Positions 25,641 through 34,072 of a DNA stretch of 64,000 bases are shown here, piece by piece. Origin of the DNA: an uncultured Bacilli bacterium (GTDB taxonomy: Bacteria > Bacillota_I > Bacilli_A > RF39 > UBA660); NCBI GenBank assembly GCA_934130405.1, contig CAKOXX010000004.1, positions 14,386 through 78,385 on the forward strand. The letters run 5' to 3'. A program made the translations under genes and the position numbers. Positions within the stretch are counted from its first letter, which is position 1. Each line of letters opens with the position of its first letter. The notes beneath the pieces were generated by a model that was not told where the DNA came from, ran no database searches, and saw only the letters and a list, made by a program, of their open reading frames with translations.

Positions 25641-26894
25641 ATGAAGTTATTAGAGATTAATGGTGGAAAAAAATTAACTGGTACCATCAGAGTTAGTGGA
25701 GCAAAAAATAGTGCTGTAGCATTAATACCAGCAGCAATTTTATCAGATGAAGAAGTAACAATTTGTAATGTCCCAGATATTACTGATACAGAAGCATTAT
25801 GTGAAATATTGTCATTTTTAGGAGCAAGAGTTAAAAGAGCAAGTGAAACTATTGTAATAGATTCTAAAGAAATAGAAAACAAAGAAATACCTGCCACTCT
25901 TGCAAAAAAACTTCGTGCATCATATTATTTTATGGGTGCATTATTAGGTAAATATAAAAAAGTTACTATGTCATTACCAGGCGGATGTTCTATTGGAGCA
26001 AGACCAATTAATTTGCATTTAAAAGGTTTTGAAGCTTTAGGAGCAAAAGTAACAAATAAAGATAATTGTTATATTGTAGAAGCTGATGAATTAAAAGGAA
26101 ATAATATTTACTTGGATTTTGCTAGTGTTGGAGCAACTATTAATATAATGTTAGCAGCAGTAAAAGCGAAGGGAAAAACAATTATAGATAATGCTGCTAA
26201 AGAACCAGAAATCGTAAATGTTGCAACTTTATTAAACAATATGGGTGCAAAAATAAGAGGAGCAGGAACTTCAAGTATTGAAATTGAAGGAGTTGACTAT
26301 CTAGGAAAATGCTTTCATGAGGTAATACCAGATAGAATTGAAGCAGGAACTTACGTAATCTTAGGAGCAGCCGTTGGCGAAAACTTGAAAGTAGATAATA
26401 TTATTCCTGAACATATTGAATCATTAACTAGTAAATTAGAGGAAATGGGTGCTTTTTTAGATATAGGTTCAGACTATATTATTGTTAGTAGACAAGATAA
26501 TTATAAATCGATTCATGTAAAGACCCAGACATATCCTGGTTTTCCTACTGATTTACAACAACCACTTACTCCATTATTAACAGCTTGTAAAGGACAAAGT
26601 AAGATAGAAGAAACTATCTATGAAAATAGATTTATGCATATACCTTATTTAAATTCTATGGGTGCAGATATAAGAGTTAAAAATCAAACTTCTACCATTG
26701 TTGGTCCTACTAAATTAGTTGGTTGCGATGTAGTAGCAACTGATTTAAGAGCAGGTGCATCCTTAGTAATAGCTGGTTTGATGGCTGAAGGTACTACAAA
26801 GATAACAAATGTTGAACACATTCTAAGAGGATATGAAAATATCGTAGAAAAATTAACTAATGTTGGTGCTAAAGTAGAAATTAGAGAAATATAA
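25641..26894 (+). CDS. murA: UDP-N-acetylglucosamine 1-carboxyvinyltransferase MurA
   Basis: 417 aa EPSP-synthase fold. Opens GGKKLTGTIRVSGAKNSA; the fosfomycin-target cysteine is in PGGCSIGARPINLHLKGFEA (Cys about residue 116). Later YPGFPTDLQQPLTPLLT matches the active-site loop. Adds enolpyruvate to UDP-GlcNAc, the first committed step of peptidoglycan synthesis. Own near-consensus promoter. Confidence 0.98.
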   Translation: MKLLEINGGKKLTGTIRVSGAKNSAVALIPAAILSDEEVTICNVPDITDTEALCEILSFLGARVKRASETIVIDSKEIENKEIPATLAKKLRASYYFMGALLGKYKKVTMSLPGGCSIGARPINLHLKGFEALGAKVTNKDNCYIVEADELKGNNIYLDFASVGATINIMLAAVKAKGKTIIDNAAKEPEIVNVATLLNNMGAKIRGAGTSSIEIEGVDYLGKCFHEVIPDRIEAGTYVILGAAVGENLKVDNIIPEHIESLTSKLEEMGAFLDIGSDYIIVSRQDNYKSIHVKTQTYPGFPTDLQQPLTPLLTACKGQSKIEETIYENRFMHIPYLNSMGADIRVKNQTSTIVGPTKLVGCDVVATDLRAGASLVIAGLMAEGTTKITNVEHILRGYENIVEKLTNVGAKVEIREI

Positions 26895-26926
26895 TATTAT
26901 GACTCTAATTTTTTTAGGTGATAAAA

Positions 26927-27676
26927 ATGAAACACAAGAAATTAATAGTTTTTATACTATTACTTCTAATAATTTATTTTATTTATATTACATTTCATGA
27001 TGATAAAATTAATTACTTATCAATTGGTGATTTTTTATCAGTAGGAGTTAATGCTTACAATGAAAAAAGCTATGGTTATAGTGATTACATAGCTAATTAT
27101 TTAAAGGAAAAAGACTTATTAAAAAATTATAGCAAGGATTTTGCAAATGCTGATTTTCGAATATCTGATTTACAGCACCAGTTAGATATGAATCAAGTCA
27201 TTAATAAACAAAATAAGTCATTATCTTTCAAAAAATGTTTAAGAGAAGCAGATTTAGTAACAATATCAATAGGTGCAAATGATTTGTTGACAGAAATTAA
27301 TATGTCAACAAGTGATATAGAAGTAATAGAAGAAGATAAAATATTAGAAATATTTTCTGATAAAATGTTAGATTTTGAAAAGTTATTAAAAGATATTAGA
27401 AAATATAATAATGAAGAAATAATAGTTTTAGGTTATTATAATCCTTATGAATACAAAAAAATAATTCCAGATAGAATTTTCAATTATTTTGATAATAAAA
27501 TGAAAAATATTACAGAAAAGTATGATATTAAATTTATTTCCTTATTTCAGTTATTCAAAAATAATGAAAACTATTTGCCAAATCCTATAAATATTCATCC
27601 TTCAACTTTGGGATATGAAGCCATATATAAGCAAATAGTAAAGCAACTTGACCAAAAAACACTTGCCTTTCACTAA
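26927..27676 (+). CDS. SGNH/GDSL-hydrolase-like protein lacking the nucleophile serine
   Basis: 249 aa from the ATG behind AGGTGAT. N-terminal signal anchor (~3-23). SGNH blocks are recognisable: IGDFLSVGVN at ~33-42, SIGANDLL (GxND block), and IHPSTLGYEAI near the C-terminus. The canonical GDS has become GDF (residue 36 codon TTT, one base from TCT), and the Asp three residues before the block-V His is also absent. It may be a non-catalytic wall or carbohydrate-binding protein. Follows murA by 32 bases without a terminator. Confidence 0.75.
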   Translation: MKHKKLIVFILLLLIIYFIYITFHDDKINYLSIGDFLSVGVNAYNEKSYGYSDYIANYLKEKDLLKNYSKDFANADFRISDLQHQLDMNQVINKQNKSLSFKKCLREADLVTISIGANDLLTEINMSTSDIEVIEEDKILEIFSDKMLDFEKLLKDIRKYNNEEIIVLGYYNPYEYKKIIPDRIFNYFDNKMKNITEKYDIKFISLFQLFKNNENYLPNPINIHPSTLGYEAIYKQIVKQLDQKTLAFH

Positions 27677-27691
27677 AAAGTTTGATATATT
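27663..27691 (+). promoter_or_regulatory. promoter of rpmE
   Basis: TTGCCT, 17 bp, TATATT with extended TG-A, starting in the last codons of the SGNH gene. A short ATGATA / TATCAT stem follows in the leader. Confidence 0.5.
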
Positions 27692-27750
27692 ATTAGCGGT
27701 TAGTCAATTACTATGATATTTAATGTATCATGGCGGAAGGAGAGAAGAAA

Positions 27751-27969
27751 ATGAAAAAAGGAATTCATCCAGATTATAAGACTTGTAAAGTAACTTGTGC
27801 TTGTGGAGAAACATTTGAAGTAAAATCAAATAAAGAAGAACTAAATGTTGAAGTTTGTTCTAAATGTCATCCTTTCTATACAGGAAAGCAATCACGTGCT
27901 TCACGTACAGGTCGTGTTGATAAGTTTAATAAAAAGTATGGTTATAGTCAAGATCAAGAGGAAGCTTAA
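27751..27969 (+). CDS. rpmE: 50S ribosomal protein L31
   Basis: 72 aa. Zinc-type L31 with [11 protein letters not shown] and [12 protein letters not shown]; the bases before the ATG (GGAAGGAGAG) exclude the ATG 21 bases earlier. Bridges 50S and 30S at the central protuberance. rpmE is usually close to prfA in Bacillus, as here. Followed by a terminator and a cluster of DnaA-box-like sites. Confidence 0.97.
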   Translation: MKKGIHPDYKTCKVTCACGETFEVKSNKEELNVEVCSKCHPFYTGKQSRASRTGRVDKFNKKYGYSQDQEEA

Positions 27970-27982
27970 TTGCTTCTTTTTT
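27959..27982 (+). terminator. terminator overlapping the rpmE stop
   Basis: GAAGC - TTAATT - GCTTC with a T run; the loop holds the rpmE TAA. Confidence 0.8.
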
Positions 27983-28017
27983 CTTGCTATTAAAACTAAA
28001 AAATGATATTCTCAATG

Positions 28018-28175
28018 TGTTGATAAAGATATCTTTCTAGAAAAGTATGAACAATTTCTGTGGAAAAAGTAAAATATACAAGAAAGTTATCAACAAAGCC
28101 TGTGGAAAAAAATTTTGCAAGTATTTTGTGATTTTACTTGTGGAAAAAATTTATTAATATAATAGTTGTGGAAAA
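28018..28175. promoter_or_regulatory. cluster of six DnaA-box-like sites
   Basis: TGTTGATAA (28018), TGTGGAAAA (28059), TTATCAACA (28087), TGTGGAAAA (28101, 28139, 28167). Each is one mismatch from the DnaA box TTATCCACA or its complement, and four of them are identical. AT-rich DNA surrounds them (for example 28149-28166). Fills most of the 216-base rpmE-rpiB gap; the last site is just before the rpiB SD. Probably a DnaA-binding cluster; whether it is an origin is discussed in the findings. Confidence 0.65.
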
Positions 28176-28185
28176 GAGGAAAAAT

Positions 28186-28632
28186 ATGAGAATAGGAATA
28201 ACATCTGATCATAGAGGATTTAAATTGAAAAATGAATTATTTAAAAAATTAGAAGAAGAATATGACATTGTTGATTTTGGAACATTTAGCGAAGAAAGTG
28301 TTGATTATCCTGATTATGCTTTTAAATTAGGTGAAGAAGTAGCTACTAAAAATCTTGATTATGGTATTGCTATATGTGGAAGTGGAATTGGAATAAGTAT
28401 AGCTTGCAATAAAGTAAAAGGAGTACGAGCTGCTAGAGTAGTAACATTAGATGATGTTTTTGAAACAAGAAATGATAATGATGCCAATATAATTTGTCTT
28501 AGTGAAAAAAATACTATTGAAAAAGCGTACAATTTAGTTAAAAAATTTATTGAAATACCTTTTTCAAAAGTAGAAAGACATCAAAGAAGAATAGATAAAA
28601 TTACAAAATATGAGGAACATAATGAGTGCTAA
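28186..28632 (+). CDS. rpiB: ribose-5-phosphate isomerase B / LacAB-type sugar isomerase
   Basis: 148 aa. Opens MRIGITSDHRGFKLKNEL, with VDYPDYAF and CGSGIGISIACNKVKGVRAA containing the conserved Cys and anion loop. Interconverts ribose-5-P and ribulose-5-P. The matching phosphoketolase at 50 kb would draw from this pentose pool. Start at the ATG after GAAAAGAGGAAAA; longer in-frame extension would run through the DnaA-box region. Overlaps DUF1146 by 11 bases. Confidence 0.95.
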   Translation: MRIGITSDHRGFKLKNELFKKLEEEYDIVDFGTFSEESVDYPDYAFKLGEEVATKNLDYGIAICGSGIGISIACNKVKGVRAARVVTLDDVFETRNDNDANIICLSEKNTIEKAYNLVKKFIEIPFSKVERHQRRIDKITKYEEHNEC

Positions 28633-28819
28633 GTATTTTATTTATATATTAGTAGCAATACTAGTGATTTGGTCTTTTGATTCTTTAAATATAAACTCCT
28701 TCTTTAAAAAAAATAAAGTATTACAAGCAAGAGTAATGTATTTTTTATTAGCATTATCAATTATATACTTAGTTACTAATTTTATTTGGGATTTCTTTAA
28801 TGCTTCAAAAATTTTTTAA
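28622..28819 (+). CDS. ywzB: DUF1146 small membrane protein (YwzB-like)
   Basis: 65 aa with two membrane helices (~5-22 and ~40-58). DUF1146 features: FDSLNINSFFKKNK between helices and RVMYFLLALSIIYLVTNF after. Function unknown; in Bacillus it is encoded close to murA and spoIIQ, as here. ATG behind TGAGGAAC inside the rpiB end. Confidence 0.85.
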   Translation: MSAKYFIYILVAILVIWSFDSLNINSFFKKNKVLQARVMYFLLALSIIYLVTNFIWDFFNASKIF

Positions 28820-28870
28820 AAAATAGTATAATTTTCATCTTTTCGGTAAAACTTTAAATGAGGTGAAAAT

Positions 28871-29572
28871 ATGAAAAGATGGAAATTGAAAAAAGGTGCA
28901 ATAATTGGAATTTATACTGCTATCTTTGTTTTTACAGGAGTAGGAGCTTATTTTGTTAGTCAAAATATGAAGACTGATTTAAAGCAAAATGAACAAGTCG
29001 AGCACGTTAATAGTTCTATTTTAGATAAAGATGAAGATATAGAAGTAATAAATGAAACTCCAAAAATGATAAAACCTTTCAAGGATGAGTCAGTTGCTAC
29101 AACTAAATATTTTTATAATTACCAAGCAGATAATGCAACACAAGAAAAATCAATATTGTATCATGAAAATACGTACATTCAAAATTCTGGAATGGACTTT
29201 ACTAAAAATGAAACATTTGACGTAATAGCTGTTTTAGAAGGTACAGTTATTAATGTAAAAGAAGATGAACTACTTGGTAAAATAGTAGAGATACAACATG
29301 ATAATAATTTAGTTAGTAGTTATCAAAGTTTAGGTGATGTATCAGTCAAGAAAAATGATACAGTAAAGCAAGGTCAAATAATAGGAAAAAGTGGTACTAA
29401 TAGTATTGATAAAGAGCTAGGAAATCATCTACACTTTGAACTTTATCTAAATAGTCAAGTAGTTAATCCAGAAGATTATTTTGATAAAGAAATAAAAATA
29501 GAAACTACAACTGATAAAAATCCAACAACTGATAGTACCATGAGCAATCAAGAAACAAACCAAGCTGAGTAA
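28871..29572 (+). CDS. spoIIQ: stage II sporulation protein Q-like, degenerate LytM protein
   Basis: 233 aa. N-terminal membrane anchor (~10-30), linker, and an M23/LytM domain (~100-205) with GNHLHFELYLN. The first zinc ligand of the family's HxxxD is replaced by Asn105 (NSGMD), so peptidase activity is unlikely; Bacillus SpoIIQ likewise lacks a full zinc site. SpoIIQ pairs with SpoIIIAH across the engulfing membranes. The neighbours DUF1146 and mbl support the call over a generic M23 protein. The tail is Thr/Asn-rich. Confidence 0.82.
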   Translation: MKRWKLKKGAIIGIYTAIFVFTGVGAYFVSQNMKTDLKQNEQVEHVNSSILDKDEDIEVINETPKMIKPFKDESVATTKYFYNYQADNATQEKSILYHENTYIQNSGMDFTKNETFDVIAVLEGTVINVKEDELLGKIVEIQHDNNLVSSYQSLGDVSVKKNDTVKQGQIIGKSGTNSIDKELGNHLHFELYLNSQVVNPEDYFDKEIKIETTTDKNPTTDSTMSNQETNQAE

Positions 29573-29577
29573 TTATT

Positions 29578-29610
29578 AAGATGATGATTTTGATAAACTA
29601 TCATCTTTTT
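29578..29610 (+). terminator. terminator of spoIIQ
   Basis: AAGATGAT / ATCATCTT with a T run, 6 bases after the stop. Confidence 0.8.
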
Positions 29611-29691
29611 ATATATTTTTAAAGTAATAAATATCATTTATTGTGTATATATTTAGAATAGTAGGAAAAACTAATTTTGATGGGAAATTAA

Positions 29692-29720
29692 TTTACAACT
29701 AAATGAAAGTTTGTTAAAAT
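29692..29720 (+). promoter_or_regulatory. promoter of mbl
   Basis: TTTACA, 17 bp, TAAAAT with extended TG-T. Confidence 0.6.
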
Positions 29721-29745
29721 ATTAACAGTAAAAGGACGTGATAGG

Positions 29746-30741
29746 ATGTTAGCAAAAGATATTGGAATAGATTTAGGAACAGCAAATGTATTAATTTATA
29801 TAAAAGGAGAAGGAATAGTTTTAAATGAACCAAGTGTAGTTGCAATTGATACAGATAATAAAAAAGTTGTAGCAGTTGGCCGCGAAGCAAGTGAAATGTT
29901 AGGTAGAACACCAGGAAAAGTAAAAGCTATTAAACCAATGAAAGATGGTGTTATTGCTGATTTTGAAGTTACTGAAATTATGCTTGATTATTTCATTAGA
30001 AAAATTCATGCTCGTAACTTTTTATCAAGACCTAGAATTTTAATTTGTTGTCCTTCTAATATTACCCCGGTTGAAAAAAATGCTATAAAAGAAGCAGCAG
30101 AGAGAACTGGAGCTCGTAGAGTATTCTTAGAAGAGGAACCAAAAGTAGCTGCTATTGGAGCAGGACTAGATATTACTAAACCAAACGGAAATATGGTTAT
30201 TGATATTGGTGGTGGTACTACTGATATAGCTGTTCTTTCTCTAAAAGATATAGTAACGAGTGCTTCTATTAGAGTAGCTGGTAATGTTTTTGATCAAGAT
30301 ATTATAAAATTTATAAAAGAAAAGTATAAACTTTTAATAGGAGATAAGACGGCAGAAGAAATAAAAATCGAATTTGCTAATGTATATAATCCTGATAAGA
30401 AGAAAAAGATGGAAGTACGAGGAAGAGACTTAATAACGGGATTACCTAGTACTATTGAGATAGTAGAAAGTGAAACAAAGGAAGCTCTTGAAGAATCACT
30501 AAATAAAATAATAAAATCTGCTACTAATGTGTTGGAACAGACCCCACCCGAATTATCAGCAGATATTGTTGAAAATGGTGTAGTCTTAACAGGTGGTGGA
30601 AGTCTTTTAACTGGCTTAGTACCTTTACTAAAAGATAAGTTAAAAATTCCTGTTTTTATAGCTGATACACCTTTAACTTGTGTAGTTGAAGGAACAGGAG
30701 TATTATTAGATGATATAAGAAGTCTAGAAGAAAAAAACTAG
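29746..30741 (+). CDS. mbl: actin-like shape protein Mbl (MreB family)
   Basis: 331 aa. Actin ATPase signatures IGIDLGTANVLIYIKGEGIV, VIDIGGGTTDIAVLSL and VLTGGGSLLTGL. Opens MLAKDIGIDLGTANVLI like Bacillus Mbl, and the place after spoIIQ matches. Forms membrane-associated filaments that guide lateral wall synthesis; implies a rod-shaped, walled cell. Single-gene unit with promoter and terminator. Confidence 0.95.
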   Translation: MLAKDIGIDLGTANVLIYIKGEGIVLNEPSVVAIDTDNKKVVAVGREASEMLGRTPGKVKAIKPMKDGVIADFEVTEIMLDYFIRKIHARNFLSRPRILICCPSNITPVEKNAIKEAAERTGARRVFLEEEPKVAAIGAGLDITKPNGNMVIDIGGGTTDIAVLSLKDIVTSASIRVAGNVFDQDIIKFIKEKYKLLIGDKTAEEIKIEFANVYNPDKKKKMEVRGRDLITGLPSTIEIVESETKEALEESLNKIIKSATNVLEQTPPELSADIVENGVVLTGGGSLLTGLVPLLKDKLKIPVFIADTPLTCVVEGTGVLLDDIRSLEEKN

Positions 30742-30749
30742 ACTTTTTT
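30720..30749 (+). terminator. terminator overlapping the mbl stop
   Basis: AAGTCTAG - loop - CTAGACTT then TTTT. The second arm includes the TAG stop of mbl. Confidence 0.85.
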
Positions 30750-30765
30750 GTTTGAAAAATAAAAA

Positions 30766-30794
30766 TTGTACAAAGTTAGCATTATTGATATAAT
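30766..30794 (+). promoter_or_regulatory. promoter of tagO
   Basis: TTGTAC, 17 bp, TATAAT with extended TG-A. Confidence 0.75.
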
Positions 30795-30820
30795 TGAATA
30801 AGGAAAGAGGTAGTAGTGTA

Positions 30821-31936
30821 ATGAGTCAAGAAATATTAAGCGCTTTAAAGATTGTTGCTGTGACATTTCTTTGTTCCGCTTTAATTATGCCTGGTATGAA
30901 AAAAATAGCTTTTCATATTGGTGCTGTTGATGTCCCGAGATCTGATGAAGGAAATCGACATATTCATAAAAAGGTGATGCCTAAATTGGGCGGGGTAGGT
31001 ATTTTCCTAGCTTTCTTAGTTGGCTATATGTTATTTGGAATTGAAAGTATTCAAATGAATTCCATTTTGATAGGTAGTTTTATAATTATTTTAACAGGTA
31101 TTATAGATGATATAAATTCAATAAGAGCAAGTAGGAAACTATTGGGGCAACTAATAGCAGCATGTATAATTGTTTTTTATGGAGGAATACTCTTAAATAA
31201 CATTACCGCTTTTGGTTACACAATTGATTTTGGAATATTTTCTTATCCGTTAACAATTTTCTTTATAGTTGCTTGTACTAATATAATTAATTTGATTGAT
31301 GGTTTAGATGGTTTGTGTGGTGGAATATGTAGTATTTTCTTTTTAACTATTGGTATAATAGGATTTTTTCAAGGCAGAAGTGGAAACTTAGTTATGTTAT
31401 TAACATTTATTATGCTTGGAGCGACACTTGGCTTTTTACTTCATAATTTTTATCCGGCAAAAATATTCTGTGGCGATTGTGCTATGTTTCTTGGTTTTAT
31501 CATTGCGATAATAACGTTGTTAGAATTCAAAGGTCCAGCCTTAACTAGTTTATTTGTACCGATAATGATTTTAGGTATTCCAATTCTTGATACTTTGTTT
31601 GCTATTATAAGAAGACTTCTGAAACATCAACCGCCATTCTCACCAGATAAAGACCATATTCATCATCAATTGTTAGGAATGAATTTCTCTCACAGAACAA
31701 CAGTTTTAATTATTTATGCGATAGATTTATTATTTGCAATGGCTTCAATACTTTATATTTTAAAAGATCCATTCTTAGGAAAAGTTTTCTATATATTGAT
31801 ATTTATAGTAGTAGTTTGGTTTGTATTTAGAACGAGTGTTATTTCTCCTAAAAATAAAGAAGTAACTGACAATATTATTGATAAAGTAGAAGGAACTTTA
31901 AAAAAAGATAGAAACAAACAGAAAAACAGTGGTTAA
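30821..31936 (+). CDS. tagO: undecaprenyl-phosphate GlcNAc-1-phosphate transferase (TagO/WecA type)
   Basis: 371 aa polytopic (about 10-11 helices). Signatures: VDVPRSDEGNRHIHKK then MPKLGGVGIF, GIIDDINSIRASRKL, NIINLIDGLDGLCGG, CGDCAMFLGF, and the cytoplasmic KDHIHHQLL. Transfers GlcNAc-1-P to undecaprenyl phosphate, starting wall teichoic acid or another surface glycan. ATG chosen behind AGAGGT; the ORF can extend 27 bases upstream without an SD. Confidence 0.92.
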   Translation: MSQEILSALKIVAVTFLCSALIMPGMKKIAFHIGAVDVPRSDEGNRHIHKKVMPKLGGVGIFLAFLVGYMLFGIESIQMNSILIGSFIIILTGIIDDINSIRASRKLLGQLIAACIIVFYGGILLNNITAFGYTIDFGIFSYPLTIFFIVACTNIINLIDGLDGLCGGICSIFFLTIGIIGFFQGRSGNLVMLLTFIMLGATLGFLLHNFYPAKIFCGDCAMFLGFIIAIITLLEFKGPALTSLFVPIMILGIPILDTLFAIIRRLLKHQPPFSPDKDHIHHQLLGMNFSHRTTVLIIYAIDLLFAMASILYILKDPFLGKVFYILIFIVVVWFVFRTSVISPKNKEVTDNIIDKVEGTLKKDRNKQKNSG

Positions 31937-31954
31937 ACAGCCACTTATTTTTTT
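31927..31954 (+). terminator. terminator overlapping the tagO stop
   Basis: AGTGG - loop containing the TAA - CCACT, then a long T-rich run. Confidence 0.8.
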
Positions 31955-31961
31955 TGCAAAA

Positions 31962-31993
31962 TTATCCACATTTCTGGAAAAATATGGTAAAAT
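31962..31993 (+). promoter_or_regulatory. promoter of the agr regulator gene with an overlapping DnaA box
   Basis: Extended -10 TG-G-TAAAAT at 31985-31993; the 17-bp-spaced -35 is TCCACA (31965-31970). TCCACA is the right part of a perfect DnaA box TTATCCACA at 31962-31970. Confidence 0.5.
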
Positions 31994-32017
31994 CGAAGTA
32001 AATCGGAGGTTGTTACT

Positions 32018-32764
32018 ATGATTAACTTTATAATTTGTGATGATGAAGAGATTTTTAGGGAGTCACTTAAAGAGAAGATTGACAGTTGCATGATGCAAAC
32101 GACTATCGAATATAAAACTCATTTTTTTGATTGCTATGATAGAAAGTTTAAAGATTTTACTGAAAATATAAATCAATTTAATGTTTATTTTCTAGATATT
32201 ATAACGCCTCATGGTACAGGAATGGATGCAGCTAGGTATATTAGAGATAAAGCAGGTGACTGGAATTCAATAATAATTTTTGTTACCAACTATAATGAAT
32301 ATCGTTTTAAAGTTTTATCTTCTCGACTAGGAGTATTTGACTTTATTAGAAAATCACCTAAAGCTCTAAGCAGAATAAGTGATATTATGTCCATTGTTAT
32401 TTCTAGATATAACACTACTTCTACTAAATGTATTACTTTTGAAAAAGATCATTCAATATTTAAAATTAAGTATAAAGATATTATTTATATTGAACGTGAA
32501 TTAAATAGTAAGAGTTGTATTTTGTTTTCTACTGCAGGTGAATTTAGAATTACCAAATCTTTATCAGAGATAGAAGAAGTTTTGGATGGACGTTTCCTTA
32601 GAACTCATCGCAGTGCAATAGTTAATATTGATAATATACAAGAATATAATATTCGTACAAATGTAATTACTTTTTATAATGGTGAAAGGACTGATTTGAT
32701 ATCTAGAAACAAAAAGAAGGAGTTGAAGCAACGTGTCATCAATAGTAGTCAGATGCATAAATAA
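32018..32764 (+). CDS. agrA: AgrA-type response regulator with LytTR DNA-binding domain
   Basis: 248 aa. Receiver domain ~1-125 with acidic pair D8/D9 and phospho-acceptor Asp60 (YFLDIITP); LytTR domain ~140-243 (IIYIERELNSKSCILFST, RFLRTHRSAIVNIDNI). Regulators of this class bind pairs of ~9-bp repeats about 21 bp apart. Directly upstream of, and overlapping, the kinase gene by 32 bases; faces agrBD. Order regulator then kinase is reversed from Staphylococcus agrCA but common for agr-like loci in other Firmicutes. Confidence 0.92.
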   Translation: MINFIICDDEEIFRESLKEKIDSCMMQTTIEYKTHFFDCYDRKFKDFTENINQFNVYFLDIITPHGTGMDAARYIRDKAGDWNSIIIFVTNYNEYRFKVLSSRLGVFDFIRKSPKALSRISDIMSIVISRYNTTSTKCITFEKDHSIFKIKYKDIIYIERELNSKSCILFSTAGEFRITKSLSEIEEVLDGRFLRTHRSAIVNIDNIQEYNIRTNVITFYNGERTDLISRNKKKELKQRVINSSQMHK

Positions 32765-34034
32765 TTTAGTAATGATATTAGCTATAATATTAACAACACA
32801 AAATATTACAAATAAAAAGGTAAATTTATTTTCTATTCGTACTGTATTTTGGATTAGTATAACCTTTCTTCCTTGTCTTCTTTTTTTAGATGCAGGTTAT
32901 AATTTAATATTTACAATGTTATCGTTTTCATTTTTCTCTTTTTCTCTTAAAAATATTTTTCAATTTGAAATCCTAGAAGGAATGGTTATAAGTGTGTATT
33001 TTATTATCTTATCAAGTATACCTGATTTGATGATGTCATTTATTTTGAGACAATTTTTTACTTATAATCAGATTAAAAGTAGTATGTTATTGATGACCAC
33101 GTCAAATCTTTTTGTTTCTATATTAACTAGTTGTATTTTTTTAATTCCATTTTTTAACAAAATATTGAAGCATACTTTAAATGAAACAAAAACTTCTAGA
33201 CATAAGAACGACATTGTTTATGCAATAGTGTCATTTGTTGCTATAGGTATGATATATAGTTTAGCAAGGGCTTTTTATATTGTTAGTGGTTATTATTTAA
33301 TTATTAATATTGTAATAATAATTTTTATATTACTTATTCTTGCTTATATGGTAGAAATAATTAAGTATGATCAATTAAAAACTCAGAGTGACACATTGTA
33401 TGACTGTATGAAAAACATTGAAAATTATCAGGAACAACAAGATTTAAAAATTCATGAATATAAAAATCAACTATCTAAAATAACTGCATTAACAACAGAC
33501 GAAAAGATTATAGATAAAATAGAAGAAATTTTAGATGTTGATTTAACAGCTGATACTTATTTATTAGGAAAAATAAAAAATATTCCCAAAGGAGAACTTA
33601 AAAGTTTAATTTATTATAAATTGTTGGTTGCTAAAAGAGAAAATATTAATCTTTCTATAGATGTATCTTCTGATTTATCTGATAAAAATTATAAATTTAC
33701 CAGGCATCAGGAGAAAGCTTTGAGCCATTTAATAGGTATAACTTTTGATAATGCTATTGAAGCATCAAAAGAGTCAAGAACTAAAGAAATATTTCTAGAA
33801 ATATATGAAACTACTGTTGGATTGACATTCTCTATAACTAATACATTTTCTGGGGATATTGATTTAGATAAGATTGGTCAATTAGGTTATACAACAAAGG
33901 GTGGAAATCATGGAAAAGGCTTGCATTTCATGAAGAAGATAGTAGACGAAAGAATAGGATTATATACAAGAACAACAGTTTCAAAAGAATACTTTACTCA
34001 AAAAATAATTATCAAGAAAAAAACTGATAAGTAA
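32733..34034 (+). CDS. agrC: AgrC-type GHKL sensor histidine kinase
   Basis: 433 aa. About six membrane helices within ~10-210, then a coiled region with the likely phospho-acceptor His241 (KIHEYKNQL) and a GHKL ATPase with N-box DNAIEA at 339-344 and GYTTKGGNHGKGLHF at 386-399. The expected sensor of the autoinducing peptide, passing phosphate to the upstream regulator. GTG start chosen because AAGGAG is 10 bases before it; translation is coupled with the regulator gene. Confidence 0.9.
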   Translation: MSSIVVRCINNLVMILAIILTTQNITNKKVNLFSIRTVFWISITFLPCLLFLDAGYNLIFTMLSFSFFSFSLKNIFQFEILEGMVISVYFIILSSIPDLMMSFILRQFFTYNQIKSSMLLMTTSNLFVSILTSCIFLIPFFNKILKHTLNETKTSRHKNDIVYAIVSFVAIGMIYSLARAFYIVSGYYLIINIVIIIFILLILAYMVEIIKYDQLKTQSDTLYDCMKNIENYQEQQDLKIHEYKNQLSKITALTTDEKIIDKIEEILDVDLTADTYLLGKIKNIPKGELKSLIYYKLLVAKRENINLSIDVSSDLSDKNYKFTRHQEKALSHLIGITFDNAIEASKESRTKEIFLEIYETTVGLTFSITNTFSGDIDLDKIGQLGYTTKGGNHGKGLHFMKKIVDERIGLYTRTTVSKEYFTQKIIIKKKTDK

Positions 34035-34056
34035 TTACTATCTATCAGTTTTTTTG
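34015..34056. terminator. bidirectional terminator between agrC and agrD
   Basis: AACTGATA / TATCAGTT stem with T's on the right and A's on the left, so it can end both the rightward agrAC and the leftward agrBD transcripts. It overlaps the agrC stop. Confidence 0.8.
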
Positions 34057-34072
34057 TAGGAACAATTATTAA

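Noticed and set aside
28018..28175. Calling the DnaA-box cluster oriC outright
   Set aside because: dnaA/dnaN are absent, and strong gene co-orientation on both sides argues against bidirectional replication starting here; kept as a DnaA-binding cluster.
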